From Vandiemenella viatica (taxonomy: Eukaryota; Arthropoda; Insecta; Orthoptera; Morabidae): a DNA stretch of 64,000 nucleotides. The stretch spans positions 102,023,992-102,087,991 of the forward strand of contig JARYHS010009186.1 of NCBI GenBank assembly GCA_031002005.1. The letters run 5' to 3'. Positions within the stretch are counted from its first letter, which is position 1. The number at the start of each line of letters is the position of its first letter. The position numbers and the translations under genes are program-made. The notes under the pieces were generated by a model. That model ran no database searches and was not told where the DNA came from. It saw nothing but the letters and a program-made list of their open reading frames with translations. This document shows, piece after piece, positions 34,780 through 44,764 of the stretch.

Positions 34780-35010
34780 ATTATTATTTTTTTTTTTTTT
34801 TTTGCCTTCTTCATAACTTCGACGCCAATGTGATATGAATCCTGACAGTATTGGAAACTAGGATCGGGTAAGAATTTCACCCACCGCTTTTTGAAGGAAC
34901 TTCTCTGGAGTTCAGCTGGAGAGATTTACGAAAATCATGGATTACTGAAATTGGATCCCCGACGGGGTTTGAATTCGCGTCCTCCCGAATGCCAGGCAAC
35001 AGTGTTACCT
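34780..35010 (-). mobile_element. tRNA-derived SINE in right arm, reverse
   Basis: Mirror of the 29245 copy, with a T run at 34788-34803, cgacgccaatgtgatatg, ctttttgaaggaactt, then ggggtttgaattcgcgtcc as the reversed head. Confidence 0.7.
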
Positions 35011-35884
35011 ATAACCCATCTGGCTTGGAAGGCAGGAAATAAAGCTTGACAGAAAATTTTATAGAAGTATCAGTGTTAGTTAGAATCAAAGAGAGAGATG
35101 AATGTTTTCCTTCTTTCAGATTTAAAATGTGGAACCGCTAATTCACATTGCAGACGGATTTGTTATTTATTTACTGTTCTTAATTATTATTATTACTACT
35201 AAAACTGTTGCTACTGCGTTCAAGTTTAGCTTACATTCTAAATATGGTATGATGAAAACAAAATTAAGGTTTTAATATTACGCACCATTTAATTTTCTGG
35301 AAATAGTTTATTTATATTTCGTGACTTAGTTTACCATTAGAGTTTTTTCCTATATGCTCTTTCTAGTTACCCTTAACCTTTGTGTGTATTTGTCACACAC
35401 AGGTGTATAACGCTGCAGCGCTAGAAAGTGTAACTAAGCCCATTCAAACTCTCTTATTGGTTTTCCGTGCGTAATTTAGCGATTCTTTTCGGTATTCGCC
35501 ATACAATTGCGTTTGCTAGCGAATTGTTACCTGTTTATTGGAGGGAAAAAAAATACGCTACGGTTAACAAAATTACGAAAAAAGTGTTATCATCTCTCTA
35601 TAATCAATCAATTTGGTTATTTCAATAATTATTATGACTAAAATGGTGATATTCGTAATTATTTTTACTGTAGAACTCCGAACTTTTCCTCCGAGCGTCT
35701 GCGAGTTTCATGCTGCGCGCGCTCATTTTTTAGTCTTGGGTTAAGTGCTGGGTATGAGAGGTCTATTTTATCACGAATTTAGTGTACCACCTACCAGTTA
35801 TGCTGTCCCATGCGGTATTCGTGTCTAGAACGAAGCATAATCGAAAGGCGAAGGGTCTCGCGAATTCTGTCCCCGACTGTACAT

Positions 35885-36201
35885 ACAACCAGACGGCATT
35901 GAGTTTAAAATCGCAACAGTACTGCAGGTTACGAGTTCCGCTGGCTCAAATATAGTGAATAAACACATTTTTTTAAACTGTAGAACGTTATTACAAGTGC
36001 AGCCAGATAAAGATTTAAAATTTCTATATTTTGAAATTGTTTACAGAGTGCAATTTACAAACTGGTGTCGAAGGTTGGCTAGTTTCGGTAATTCCTTGTC
36101 ATCGCAAACTTCTGCATGCTGTGTAGTGGAGGCCTGCGTCTCTGGTTGCCTAGACGAGATTCTGCAGGGGATCTGTTACGGTACAACAGCGGCTACCGCG
36201 G
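35885..36201. other. Unassigned sequence
   Basis: Right flank of the palindrome. An 85-codon plus frame (35955-36212) has no recognised motif. Confidence 0.5.
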
Positions 36202-36209
36202 GTTGTGGC

Positions 36210-36597
36210 TAAAGATGGGTCGTTCGCGAGTGAATCAGTTCTTTAGAGCAATTCTTTTAAAAGAGAGATTGAGCAGTCACTCACTAAAAGTGAACGGTAG
36301 TTCTTCTAGGTGAGTCGGTCATAAGTCGGCTAATTCCGCAGATCAAGAAGAGCTTGTTCACGTGGGTTTTGTGGACTGTAGAGCTAAAAAAAAAAAAAGG
36401 TGTACTAATTGCATCGAAGTCGATTTAAGGGGGGTATTTCATCGAAAAGTGGGGGTGTAACCGGATTCTGAAGGGTGAGACCTAAAAAAAAAGGTCCAAA
36501 AAAACTGAGCTAGTGAACCGTTCAAAAGAACTAGTTCTTTTCTTGGATTGATCAAATGAACACCGCTCTTTTTAGTGAGTCACTTTGCCCACCTCTA
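36210..36597. mobile_element. hAT-type MITE with nested insertion
   Basis: Ends: TAAAGATGGGTCGTTCGCG at the left and the complement-like cactttgcccacctctA at the right. Flanking 8-mers gttgtggc (36202-36209) and ggtgtggc (36598-36605) agree at 7 of 8 positions, a hAT-type duplication. Subterminal gaacggttc/gaaccgttc and gagtcac words occur in both halves. A fragment of a family A Harbinger-like MITE is nested inside. Confidence 0.7.
36372..36508 (-). mobile_element. Family A MITE fragment, nested
   Basis: tgtagagctaaaaa, gaagtcgatttaagggggg, tatttcatcgaaaagtggg and gggtgagacctaaaaaaaaa match, inverted, the interior of the family A copies at 58.3 and 60.2 kb. Neither terminal repeat is present. 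Confidence 0.7.
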
Positions 36598-36605
36598 GGT
36601 GTGGC

Positions 36606-37131
36606 ACCTACATAAAACCATTTCTACTTTAAACTACCTATAACAAAGCTCCTCAGAGGCAGTGGAGCAAAATATGGTGGGGCGCATCTGGGAAGAGTTG
36701 TGTTTATGAGTTGTCCAGTTTACCAGAAAACTGCAGATAATTTAATAATAACCACTATGGCTTGCATATTACTTTAAAACTTTATCATTGCAAGTCTAGT
36801 TTTAAGTGTAATCACAGTACCCAGTTCAACTAACTGTTCATTCCCTCTCCTCCCGGTCGCTATGATTTAATTAATTTCCGTAGTTTCGGAATTGTTTTGT
36901 TTGATATAATGTGACAATTACGCGGAATTTTCTAGTATCTCGTGCCAAACAGATCGGAATAAAACTTGAACTAAGATTTGGAGCTGTTCTGAATCACCTT
37001 TCATAGCAACATTTTTATAGTTTTTTCCGCTACAGTTTTAGTTTCGTGTAACTGTATATAAGAAAAAATAATTGTGGTACAGTTTTAAGCAGATTTTTTT
37101 TTTTCATAGTAATATTCCAGAATCACCTTAC
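36606..37131. other. Unassigned sequence
   Basis: AT-rich, nothing recognised. Confidence 0.5.
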
Positions 37132-37139
37132 GAAACATG

Positions 37140-37390
37140 CAGGGCCGCATTTAGGCTCTGTGGGCCCCTAGGCTATACATGTGGTGCGGGCCCCCTGTCG
37201 GCAGTGGCTGGATTCTTAAATTTCGAAACTCGACCTAAAAAATTTATGGGCGACCTTTTTTTTTAGCTCTACTACCTGCCCAGGCGAGGGTTGTGGGTGG
37301 TGAGGGGCCCCTCTTTATGGTGCAGGCCCCCCTTTGTGGTGCGGGCCCCTAGGCTACAGCCTATGTAGCCTATGCTTAAATGCGGCCCTG
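37140..37390. mobile_element. hAT-type MITE, 251 bp, exact 8-bp duplication
   Basis: Ends: CAGGGCCGCATTTAGGC at 37140 and the complement gcttaaatgcggccctG at 37390. The 8-mer gaaacatg flanks both sides exactly (37132-37139 and 37391-37398). Inside, ggcccctaggct occurs near both ends and gtgcgggccc several times. GC content is far above the flanks. CAGGG-type ends with an 8-bp duplication are typical of hAT elements. No frame of interest. Confidence 0.92.
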
Positions 37391-37398
37391 GAAACATG

Positions 37399-38529
37399 TT
37401 CTGGATCACAGATATAATTTATGTAACTACGTCCACTGTGGATAATAATTAGATACGAATGATAGGAAGCACTGGACATTGTATAATAGACCACAGGAAG
37501 AATTTAAAAGCAAGAGCAGAGATGTGCAAATTTATTAAAACAAAAATACAGATTTAAGAAACTGAAATTAAATCTGTAATTTTGCAATAATACGTGGGGA
37601 AATAATTATTACTGCCAGTTAACTGACAGTCAAAGTCCGATTACGACTGTGTGAGAGGAACCATAAGGAAATAAGCGATTACTTTTATGGAAGAGCCGTC
37701 TCAGCATTGGTCTGGTATGATGCGGATGGACGCACCAGAATCCGATCTTGGATTCTCTAGATTAGTTGAGAAAAAAAGAAAAGGTTGCATACAGAATAAG
37801 AACATTTTAGACTGATATGTCAAAGAAAAACTGTTGGATAAATCGATAACGGGGACGAACGAACACTTGACACGAATGAATCAGAATGGATTAGTAACTG
37901 TGAAAGATAATAAAGTTTCTAACAAGGTGACAGGAGATTAAAAAAGATAGTGTATAAGAGTGTAATGATATTCAGACAAGCAAAAAAATTCCTATCTAAA
38001 CAGAAGAGCAATTAATCAAATGGTTGGACACCGAAATCTGTTTGTCACGATGACCTTCGGTTTATTTGATAAGTTTTTATAAGCCCGTCGACATGAGAAT
38101 AACACGACATGAACCTGACGCTTGGCTTCCAGCTGTTGCTGAACTAGCATCAACTGGGCAGGTATCGGGATCGTGTGGATTTTCCCTTGCCCCTCGGTGA
38201 CAGTGAAGCAGCTGCCACTTACACCGTGTCGCGACAAACGGATCGCCAAGTGATAACTGGAAAGTGTTCTGCCTGTTTAACATAACCGGTTGCGGCCTTA
38301 AGTGGTTCCCTTACACATATAGCAATTACGTAACCCGGCCTGAGTGTGCGCAGCAGCGTTCGTTAACCATATACGGGATAAATGGCTGGCGGGATATGCC
38401 ACGTCACGTGGGAACAGATCTTCACGCGCCATCTTGCGCCAGTTTTCTGTAAGGCCAATGTGTCACTTTTTTGTTTGTAGTAAGATCCCCATTATATACT
38501 GTAGAGTTAATCCAAAGAAAAAAGGGCTT
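37399..38529. other. Mostly unassigned sequence
   Basis: 37690-37745 (gagccgtctcagcattggtctgg) may be a reversed fragment of the main SINE centre. Frames at 38016-38283 (-) and 38264-38452 (+) are not recognised. Confidence 0.45.
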
Positions 38530-38534
38530 GTTGG

Positions 38535-38740
38535 AAGGGTGGTATCTGGAATTCTGGAGGACTTGGGTTCAAAACCCGGCCCTATTATCCAAGTTCGGCT
38601 GTCCTTGATTTCCCAAAATCACTCCACGCAAATTTCAGTATCGTTCTTCAAAACCGAAGTGCCAGAATTCCTTCCTCTTCCCAGTACTTACTCCTTTGCA
38701 GTATCTAATGATCTCTACGCCAACAAGACATAAAGAAAGG
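38535..38740 (+). mobile_element. tRNA-derived SINE, decayed
   Basis: tctggaattctggaggac, ttgggttcaaaacccgg (box B), ccaagttcggctgtcc, ttcccaaaatcactccacgc, gccagaattccttcc, tctaatgatctctacgcc and caagacataaag. It lies directly against the 5' side of the reverse transcriptase fragment that follows, apparently inserted next to it. Confidence 0.7.
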
Positions 38741-38757
38741 ATCATAATAATAAACCA

Positions 38758-39662
38758 ATTCCACTTGGCTTTCCCAAAAACAACCTCTATATACCATACC
38801 TCGCTTTTGCGGATGATTTGGCGATAGTAGCAGAAGATGAAGAGACTGCCATCAAACAGCTTGAGACACTCAAAGAATGTGCAGAAAAGTAGGGTTGCAA
38901 ATCTCATTCAAGAAAACTGAATTCATATGTTCAAATACAGAAATAGCAAGTTTGAGAATAAAATACGGTAAAATCAACAGTGTCCCATACTTTAAATACC
39001 TCGGAGAATTCATCGATAATAGGCCTTGAGAAAATCTCGCAGCAAAATCGACTCCAAAAAGTAAAAAAAGCATTAGGATCAGTGCAAAATCCCTACAAAG
39101 GAAAAAAAAAAAATATCCATGTTAAGACAGACCAAAATTCGGCACTACAACACAGTCATAAGAACCAACAGTCCTCTATACAAGTGAAACGTTAACACTT
39201 AACAGAAAACATGACCTATAAAGAAAGTAGAGAGAAAAATCATTAGAACCATTCTAGGAGCAAGACTCACTAAAGATGGTTACAGACTAAAATCAATCAA
39301 AACAAAATAAAAGTTTTCAAAAATCGATATTGACATAAAAAAAAGGCGAATGAAATTCTTTGGTCACCTTGAGAGGCTACCAGAAAATCGATTTACAAAA
39401 AAGATAATTGATTATATGACTTCAATTAAAAATTTAACACCCTGGCTGAATGAAATTCGGAAGGATCTTAAAAGTGCAAACATAGGAGCAACAGACATCT
39501 TAGAAAGAGACATCTTCAGACACAAAGTAGACAAATGGGAAGTTATAACTGAACAACCAAAACAATACAGACCAAAGTGGTCGGAAGAACGCAAACAAGC
39601 TTTCTCGGAAAGTATGAAGGCCTACTGGAACAACAAGAAGAACTCAACGAAAACTTGATTGT
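38758..39662 (+). pseudogene. Non-LTR reverse transcriptase 3' half, broken
   Basis: IPLGFPKNNLYIPYLAFADD begins the fragment and contains the FADD catalytic box (about 38809-38820). It is followed by LAIVAEDEETAIKQL, a frame break at GCAGAAAAGTAG (about 38881), GLQISFKKTEF, SVPYFKYLGEFID, further breaks, then an open 3' part (39350-39658) with MKFFGHLERLPENRFTKK and PKWSEERKQAFSESMKAYW. The order palm motif C, YLG, GHLERxPENR and WSEER is that of a LINE reverse transcriptase distinct from the 41.5-kb copy. The 3' end is followed by taataataata (39711-39721), a possible tail. Confidence 0.88.
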
Positions 39663-39724
39663 GTCATTTGCTTAACGTCTTCCATGTATTGGGAGAATTC
39701 GCCAAAAAAATTAATAATAATAAA

Positions 39725-40945
39725 ATGAAATCTACAGGTAGAAAAAGCTGTATAATGGACCAAAATAAATCTACAAAAAAATCCATCAAAATTTGTAAAA
39801 ATGTGAATCAGATCTGACGGATGATTGGCTGTTATGACGCAGGTACAGAGATCTTAAAGGATTATTGACTCTGTGAACTTCGGATGTTTCATCCACAAAT
39901 ATTCCACAGACAATACTGGCAATAATATAATCCAGAAACCATCCTAACACGAACAAAAATTGTGAAATTAATGGTGCTAGTGTCTAATACGGCGGATGTC
40001 AGTCAGTTGCAATAAAAAAATTCCTGAAGGCTGAACAATTAGTTCATCGCGATTATAATTTTCGCACTTTTTCGCTGCAGATAAGGGATAGAAAAGACAA
40101 AACAGTAAACAGAAAAATGAGTCTTAAAATCCGAGGTTTTAATGAAGGTTAAGCTAAAACCATTTTCCTTACTTTATTAACGGAAATATTTGTAAAGGTC
40201 TAAATACTAGCCAATATTCGCGAAATTTCAAAGTTATGTGAAACTTTATGAAATGTAGAGCGCGGCTAGCTTTGTATACGTCAATTTGAAGTCCCTATAT
40301 TCAGATATCTTTGGTTAGCAAGGTCCTTTAATAATTCGGCGGGTATTTTGAAAAATATTCTCCCTGTCAGTTCAAAAACACAAACAAACAGAAACTTTCC
40401 AACAATCAGTTCTAACTGTCTAACGCGTACATGTCCTTTGTAGATACCGAAAAAGTCGTATTGAAAAAATAAATTTGCAAAATGTCTCGTGAAACTCATA
40501 TTTGTCTGTTCAGAATGCTGGTTGCACATTTCCCTGAAATTTTGTGTTTCGTAGTTTGTCACTAGCGTTGTCATCTATGGTCGAGAGTGGAGTAATGATA
40601 CCTTCTTATTACCTACAAGTGTTTGAAGAACGGCGTATTCTACTGAACGTAATTATCTTATTACCATACGCATCGTTGCCCCATGGTGACTGAGCTGTTG
40701 CATACAATCTGTGACCTTATCGAAAAATTCAAGATTTTAATTCCTTCTTGTGTAGTACTGAGGATTCTCTTTACTCCCGTTTCCTTGTTAGTCGAATGCG
40801 AGAGTCTCATTCTTTCATCAACGATCTTTATCTTCAAACATCACGCTATAATTATTTCACTAACCTTATAATTTTGTTCCAGCTACACAACGTTTTCCAC
40901 ATCGTAGAAGTAGACTGCTAGTTACGTCACCTGCTAGTATCTCGA
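39725..40945. other. Unassigned sequence
   Basis: AT-rich, longest frame 97 codons on the minus strand (40281-40574) with no recognised motif. Confidence 0.5.
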
Positions 40946-40947
40946 TT

Positions 40948-41172
40948 GCGGGCGTCCATAAATTACGTGAGGTGAAATAGGAGGGGGGGGGGGGGGATCC
41001 GGCGAAATCTCAACAGGGGGGAACGGGGTCAAAAGGTCTCAAAAAGTTGCTAGGGCGATTTCTAGGGGTGGGGGGGTGTCTCTCGGACCAGATCTCACAA
41101 AGTTTCATCAGAAGGGTGGGGGGGGGGGGCTTAAATCCAGAAAAACACCTCACGTAATTTATGGATGCCCCC
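40948..41172. mobile_element. Harbinger-like MITE, family A, compact
   Basis: 225 bp from gcgggcgtccataaattacg to acgtaatttatggatgccccc, with gtgaggtgaaat subterminal and G runs at 40982-40996 and 41117-41130. The flanking 3-mers, att and ttt, differ, so the duplication has decayed or the left end has changed. Words ggcgaaatctca and agatctcacaaag match the 14.6-kb copy. Confidence 0.8.
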
Positions 41173-41490
41173 TTTCTTGGTTTTAAAGGATGATGCAACT
41201 CCTCTGTCCTTTGGCTTCTTAGTTGTAAACTGTTTCTCCACGTATGGGTACGATAGTGTTCCGTATACCGGGCGCTGAAATGCTACGAGAAACCGGAAAT
41301 GCCTCCTGGTCCGGGACATTCGGTATCTCCCAGCTTCTGGGAAAGGGAGGGGCGGCGGGCACAGTTCCAAGGACCACGACCGAACAGTCAGACTGCCGAC
41401 ACGCCAACAAGGAAAACAAAAATCATCAACACTAGCCTGTCAAGGTGCCAGAATACAGTGCGCAAGGAAAAAGCCTCAAATTGAGAAATG
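41173..41490. other. Unassigned sequence
   Basis: 41290-41400 is rich in GC; no motif recognised in the overlapping short frames on both strands. Confidence 0.45.
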
Positions 41491-41519
41491 ATTAGAAGCT
41501 TCTTACGTTAATATTCAAC

Positions 41520-42374
41520 TTGTATGTAGAAGAAGCAATGAAGAAAGTCAAAGAAAAATTTCCATGCGGCATAAGTTTTCAGGGAGAAAAAATCAGTATG
41601 CTACGATTTGCTGATGACATTGTCTTGTTAGCAGAGAGGGCTGAGGATATTGAGAAGTTATTGAATGGCATGAACAAAATACTGAAGGAAGATTTTGGAC
41701 TGAATATAAATCAAAGTAAGACAAAAGTGATGAAATGTAGCAGAAATGATACCAATAGTAGCAGATTAAATATAAAAATAGGATCGGATGCTATAGGAGA
41801 AGTGAGTGAGTTCTGTTACTTGGGAAGCAAAATTATAACCGATGGCCGAAGCAGGAATGATGTTAAAAGCAGAATAGCGCTAGCAAAAAGAGCCTTCATG
41901 AAAAAGAGAAACCTTTTAGTTTCAAATATTGATCTAGGAATTAGAAAGAACTTTTTAAAACTCTATGTGTGGAGCACTGCACTTTACGGTAGCGAAACAT
42001 GGACTTTAGGAATACCGGAAAGAAAGAAACTTGAAGCATTTGAAATGTGGTGCTACAGAAGAATGCTAAAAATTAGGTGGACAGACAAAGTAAGAAATGA
42101 ACGAGTTTTGGAAATGATGGGTGAGAAAAGAAGTTTATGGAAGAAGCTTACAGGAATAAGAGACAGGCTTTTAGGTCATATTTTGAGACATGCTGGATTG
42201 GTTAATTTGTTAGTAGAGGGAACAGTGGAAGGTAAGAACTGTAGAGGAAGACAGAGATTAGAATATATGAAGCAGATAATTGAGGACGTGGGTTGCAAGG
42301 GGTATGTAGAAACGAAAAGGTTAGCACAAGATAGGAAGGGATGGAGGATTGCATCAAACCAGTCTAAAGACTGA
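41520..42374 (+). CDS. RTE-like reverse transcriptase, C-terminal 284 codons
   Basis: Counted from the TTG at 41520; there is no real start because the copy is 5' truncated, and the frame is open back to the TAG at 41493. FADD at residues 30-33 is the catalytic motif C of the palm. KTKVMKC (67-73) and FCYLGSKI (98-105) follow, then the C-terminal module with ALYGSETWTLG (154-164), FEMWCYRRMLKIRWTD (174-189), LLGHILRHAG (217-226), GRQRLEYMK (243-251) and KRLAQDRKGW (266-275). No stop or frameshift interrupts it. Palm motifs A and B, and any endonuclease domain, are missing, so the product could not copy RNA. Fragments of relatives lie at 2.5, 18.3, 20.0 and 22.9 kb. Confidence 0.9.
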   Translation: MYVEEAMKKVKEKFPCGISFQGEKISMLRFADDIVLLAERAEDIEKLLNGMNKILKEDFGLNINQSKTKVMKCSRNDTNSSRLNIKIGSDAIGEVSEFCYLGSKIITDGRSRNDVKSRIALAKRAFMKKRNLLVSNIDLGIRKNFLKLYVWSTALYGSETWTLGIPERKKLEAFEMWCYRRMLKIRWTDKVRNERVLEMMGEKRSLWKKLTGIRDRLLGHILRHAGLVNLLVEGTVEGKNCRGRQRLEYMKQIIEDVGCKGYVETKRLAQDRKGWRIASNQSKD

Positions 42375-42376
42375 CG

Positions 42377-42381
<5 letters not shown>

Positions 42382-42441
<60 letters not shown>
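42382..42441 (+). repeat. 60-base A tail
   Basis: Uninterrupted A run immediately after the RTE-like 3' end. Its purity argues for a recent insertion, though assembly of such runs is error-prone. Confidence 0.9.
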
Positions 42442-42442
<1 letters not shown>

Positions 42443-42754
42443 GTTACGAAAGATCACATACAAATGTAAAATTGTTTTGGAAAGTCCAAATGAAATGTTT
42501 ATGAGTATACATAGGTTGTAGGACTTAATGGACTGGTTACATTTTAACAAGAAATATACGAAGTTTAGGATTAAAGAAGAAACTTCATTAATTTCGAACA
42601 AGGCCTTATGTGTTGTTGTTTTTTTTTTTTTTATTTTAATATTATTACTGATTATTCAGAATAGTCTCTAATTCAGTATACCGCTCGGAACTATCGTAAA
42701 CCTACAGCGGTTGGGTTGACCTAAATCGACCAAGACGTCATCGTTGCATGGTGA
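42442..42754. other. Unassigned sequence
   Basis: No feature recognised apart from a T run at 42619-42632. Confidence 0.5.
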
Positions 42755-42757
42755 ACG

Positions 42758-42938
42758 TTAAACGAATCCCCATCCGGGCCTCCATATTTGGGTTTTCCAT
42801 GGTTTCCCACGTAACTTATGCCGAGATGGTTCCTTTAAAATGCCACCGCCGAATTCATTCCAGCTCCTTGTCCCCATTCCTTTTTCGCCTCTAATGACCG
42901 CGATGTTGAAAAGGCGTAAAACTACAAGAAGAAGAAAA
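42758..42938 (+). mobile_element. tRNA-derived SINE, 5' truncated
   Basis: Starts within box B (cgaatccccatccgggcc), then tccatatttgggttttccatg, gtttcccacgtaac, ggttcctttaaaatgcc, gccgaattcattcc, cctctaatgaccgcgatg and ggcgtaaaac with an A-rich end. Confidence 0.8.
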
Positions 42939-43185
42939 AATAAACCCAACGTGAAAAACTATTTTGGGAGCTTTAGAATAAAGATAAATATATGGGGTCT
43001 TGTTGTAGTCGTCAACAAGACAAGCTAACTCCTTTAAGTCTAGTGATGACTTAAAATGTTACATTAAGCATCAAATTTACTTTTCAGTGTACACAATGCA
43101 TTTTTGCCTTTCGGTCACTTAAAATTTCAAACGAAATACTCATCGACAAGCGGTATAAAAATATGCAGAAAAGATAGTAATTTTT

Positions 43186-43475
43186 ACCATTCCCGAAGAT
43201 TTACTGAAGCAAGATAACTATCGTCACATTTCATTACTTTCAGGATTCTCAAAGATTTTTGAAAAATCCATGCACTGTAGAGTAATAAAACATGTTACTC
43301 CTCACTAAAACACAATTTGGGTTCCAAAAAGGATCATCTATAGAAATGGCTATACATTCATATTTAAATAACACATTTGAGGAACTGAATAATAAAATGA
43401 GCCCTGCAGGAATATTTTGTGATCTTGCAAAAGCATTTGACTGTGTAAAATTCACCTGGTATGTTAAACAATGAA
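43186..43475 (+). pseudogene. Jockey/CR1-like reverse transcriptase palm fragment
   Basis: FTIPEDLLKQDNYRHISLLS then GFSKIFEKSMHCRVIKHV in one frame, a frame change near 43308, then QFGFQKGSSIEMAIHSYLNN and FCDLAKAFDCV. NYRPISLLS, QFGFxxGxST and (S/A)KAFDxV are consecutive blocks of LINE reverse transcriptase; the D of AKAFD is the first catalytic aspartate (motif A). The match stops right after FDCV at about 43450, so the fragment is cut on the 3' side. The clade cannot be fixed from this piece. Confidence 0.85.
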
Positions 43476-43489
43476 GAAACAATTACGAC

Positions 43490-44735
43490 CTCGAAAAATA
43501 TCATGATAGTAGGACGTATTTTAACCCAAAGAGCAAAAGACAAACGACAGAACCAGAACTTCAATTTCGTAAGTAAATGCTTGGAATAATAACATTTTTA
43601 CAAGAAGTCATTTATTAACTTGAATGTTAGTGCTTTTATTGTTCGTCTAACGAAGTAGATAGTAGAATAATCGTGTATTTAATGTATTTAAATAATCATA
43701 TAACGTAAGCAATTCAAGTAAATATGAAGTATTTAAACAATATGAAGTGTCTAGAGTATGAAGAAGCATAAAATTAAATGAGTAAATCATAACTCTGAAA
43801 ACGACTTAGAATAAATCGGTGAATTACTAAAAGGATAAAAAAAATCCGGAAATCTGTAGACATACAAATAGCCAAAACATCAGTGGGTTAAAATAGTCAC
43901 TACAGTGTGCTAATTGTGCTAATAGTCACCAATAGCACATTCAGGAAAAGGATTTTCTAAACAAGTAAATTGTTTTGGACTAACTGGTTTCAGGTGTAAA
44001 ATTTCTCCCGGATGAAATATCTGTGATAAACAACCAGAAACGACGTGTTTACTAGTTCGAATGTGAGTATCTTGTCTCGTGGAATGTCACTGCCCGTAAG
44101 AGACAGTGAACTGTGGGAAATCACGTTAATGACCCCTCGCTACAGTCAATTCAGCACGTTACACACGTCAAGAACCGGTACTGGATGCCTGTTACGGAAC
44201 AAAACCAAAAAGATATTGAAGAACATGACAATGGGGCTCCAACCTGTTACTTGATTCATTCTGATGACACTGCTGCTATGTAAGCAAAGCAAGCTGCTCG
44301 TTACAACCCTTACGAGTTTTTCTGAATAGTTCATAACCAGATCGACATTCAGGATGCAGTTCTCGTTGTGCGTACTTGGGTAGTGCCCACTTTGACAGCT
44401 CAGTCAATTTTAATATGCAATGATAATTTTTTTTTTTCTTTTACTCAAAACTAGCCGCCGTTGCGTCCCAAATCGTGATCATTTTCCCCTCTTAACTTTC
44501 TCATCGGCTTTCCCCGTCAGCCATTCACTCATTACAGTTTTCTCCACATGCAACGGGTTCACTGATTAAATCTGACTGAAAAGAGAATTGGGTTTCATGA
44601 CATCGTGCGCCCAGAGATGAAAGGGCTGCGGGAGAAATTAGAATCCTCTGAAGCTTCGTTGTTGATCGGGTAGAAAAGTATGAAAGTCCTCCGTCGCAAA
44701 AGATCAAACAGCATTTCAACCCTCATATTATGTAT
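43490..44735. other. Unassigned sequence
   Basis: AT-rich. Frames at 44045-44254 (+) and 44525-44719 (-) are not recognised. Confidence 0.5.
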
Positions 44736-44764
44736 TATTCGTGACAGAAATATATTGTTTCACA

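Larger units (their letters stand above)
28371..35884. repeat. Giant 7.5-kb inverted repeat
   Basis: Left arm 28371-31674 (3304 bp) and right arm 32591-35884 (3294 bp) are reverse complements over their whole length with scattered substitutions and small gaps; the spacer is 31675-32590 (916 bp). The outer ends read tgTAcagtcggggacagaat and the complement, so the body starts CAGTCGGGGACAG next to TA on both sides, the arrangement of Tc1/mariner ends. Both arms hold the same SINEs and the same LINE 3' piece in mirror order, so the duplication is younger than those insertions. It could be a foldback-type transposon or an inverted segmental duplication. Confidence 0.93.
32591..35884 (-). repeat. 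Palindrome right arm
   Basis: Mirror of the left arm: SINE fragment (32591-32730), LINE 3' piece (33040-33176), SINEs at about 34204, 34548 and 34780, and the Tc1-like outer end finishing ccccgactgTAcat. The homopolymer and TTA-repeat stretch at 34758-34803 is longer than its left counterpart (29460-29495). Small substitutions distinguish the arms throughout. Confidence 0.9.
41496..42441 (+). mobile_element. RTE-like LINE, 5' truncated, young
   Basis: The coding match starts abruptly at about 41496 (KLLT then IFNLYVEEA, the end of the block before the FADD box), runs through the stop at 42372-42374 and ends in an uninterrupted 60-base A run (42382-42441). 5' truncation with a long pure A tail is what abortive target-primed reverse transcription leaves. 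No target duplication was found by eye, because the 5' junction is not sharp. Confidence 0.88.

Noticed and set aside
28371..35884. Polinton/Maverick terminal repeats
   Set aside because: Long inverted repeats are expected there, but the ends start CAG beside TA rather than AG with a 6-bp duplication, and no capsid, polymerase or integrase frame lies inside.
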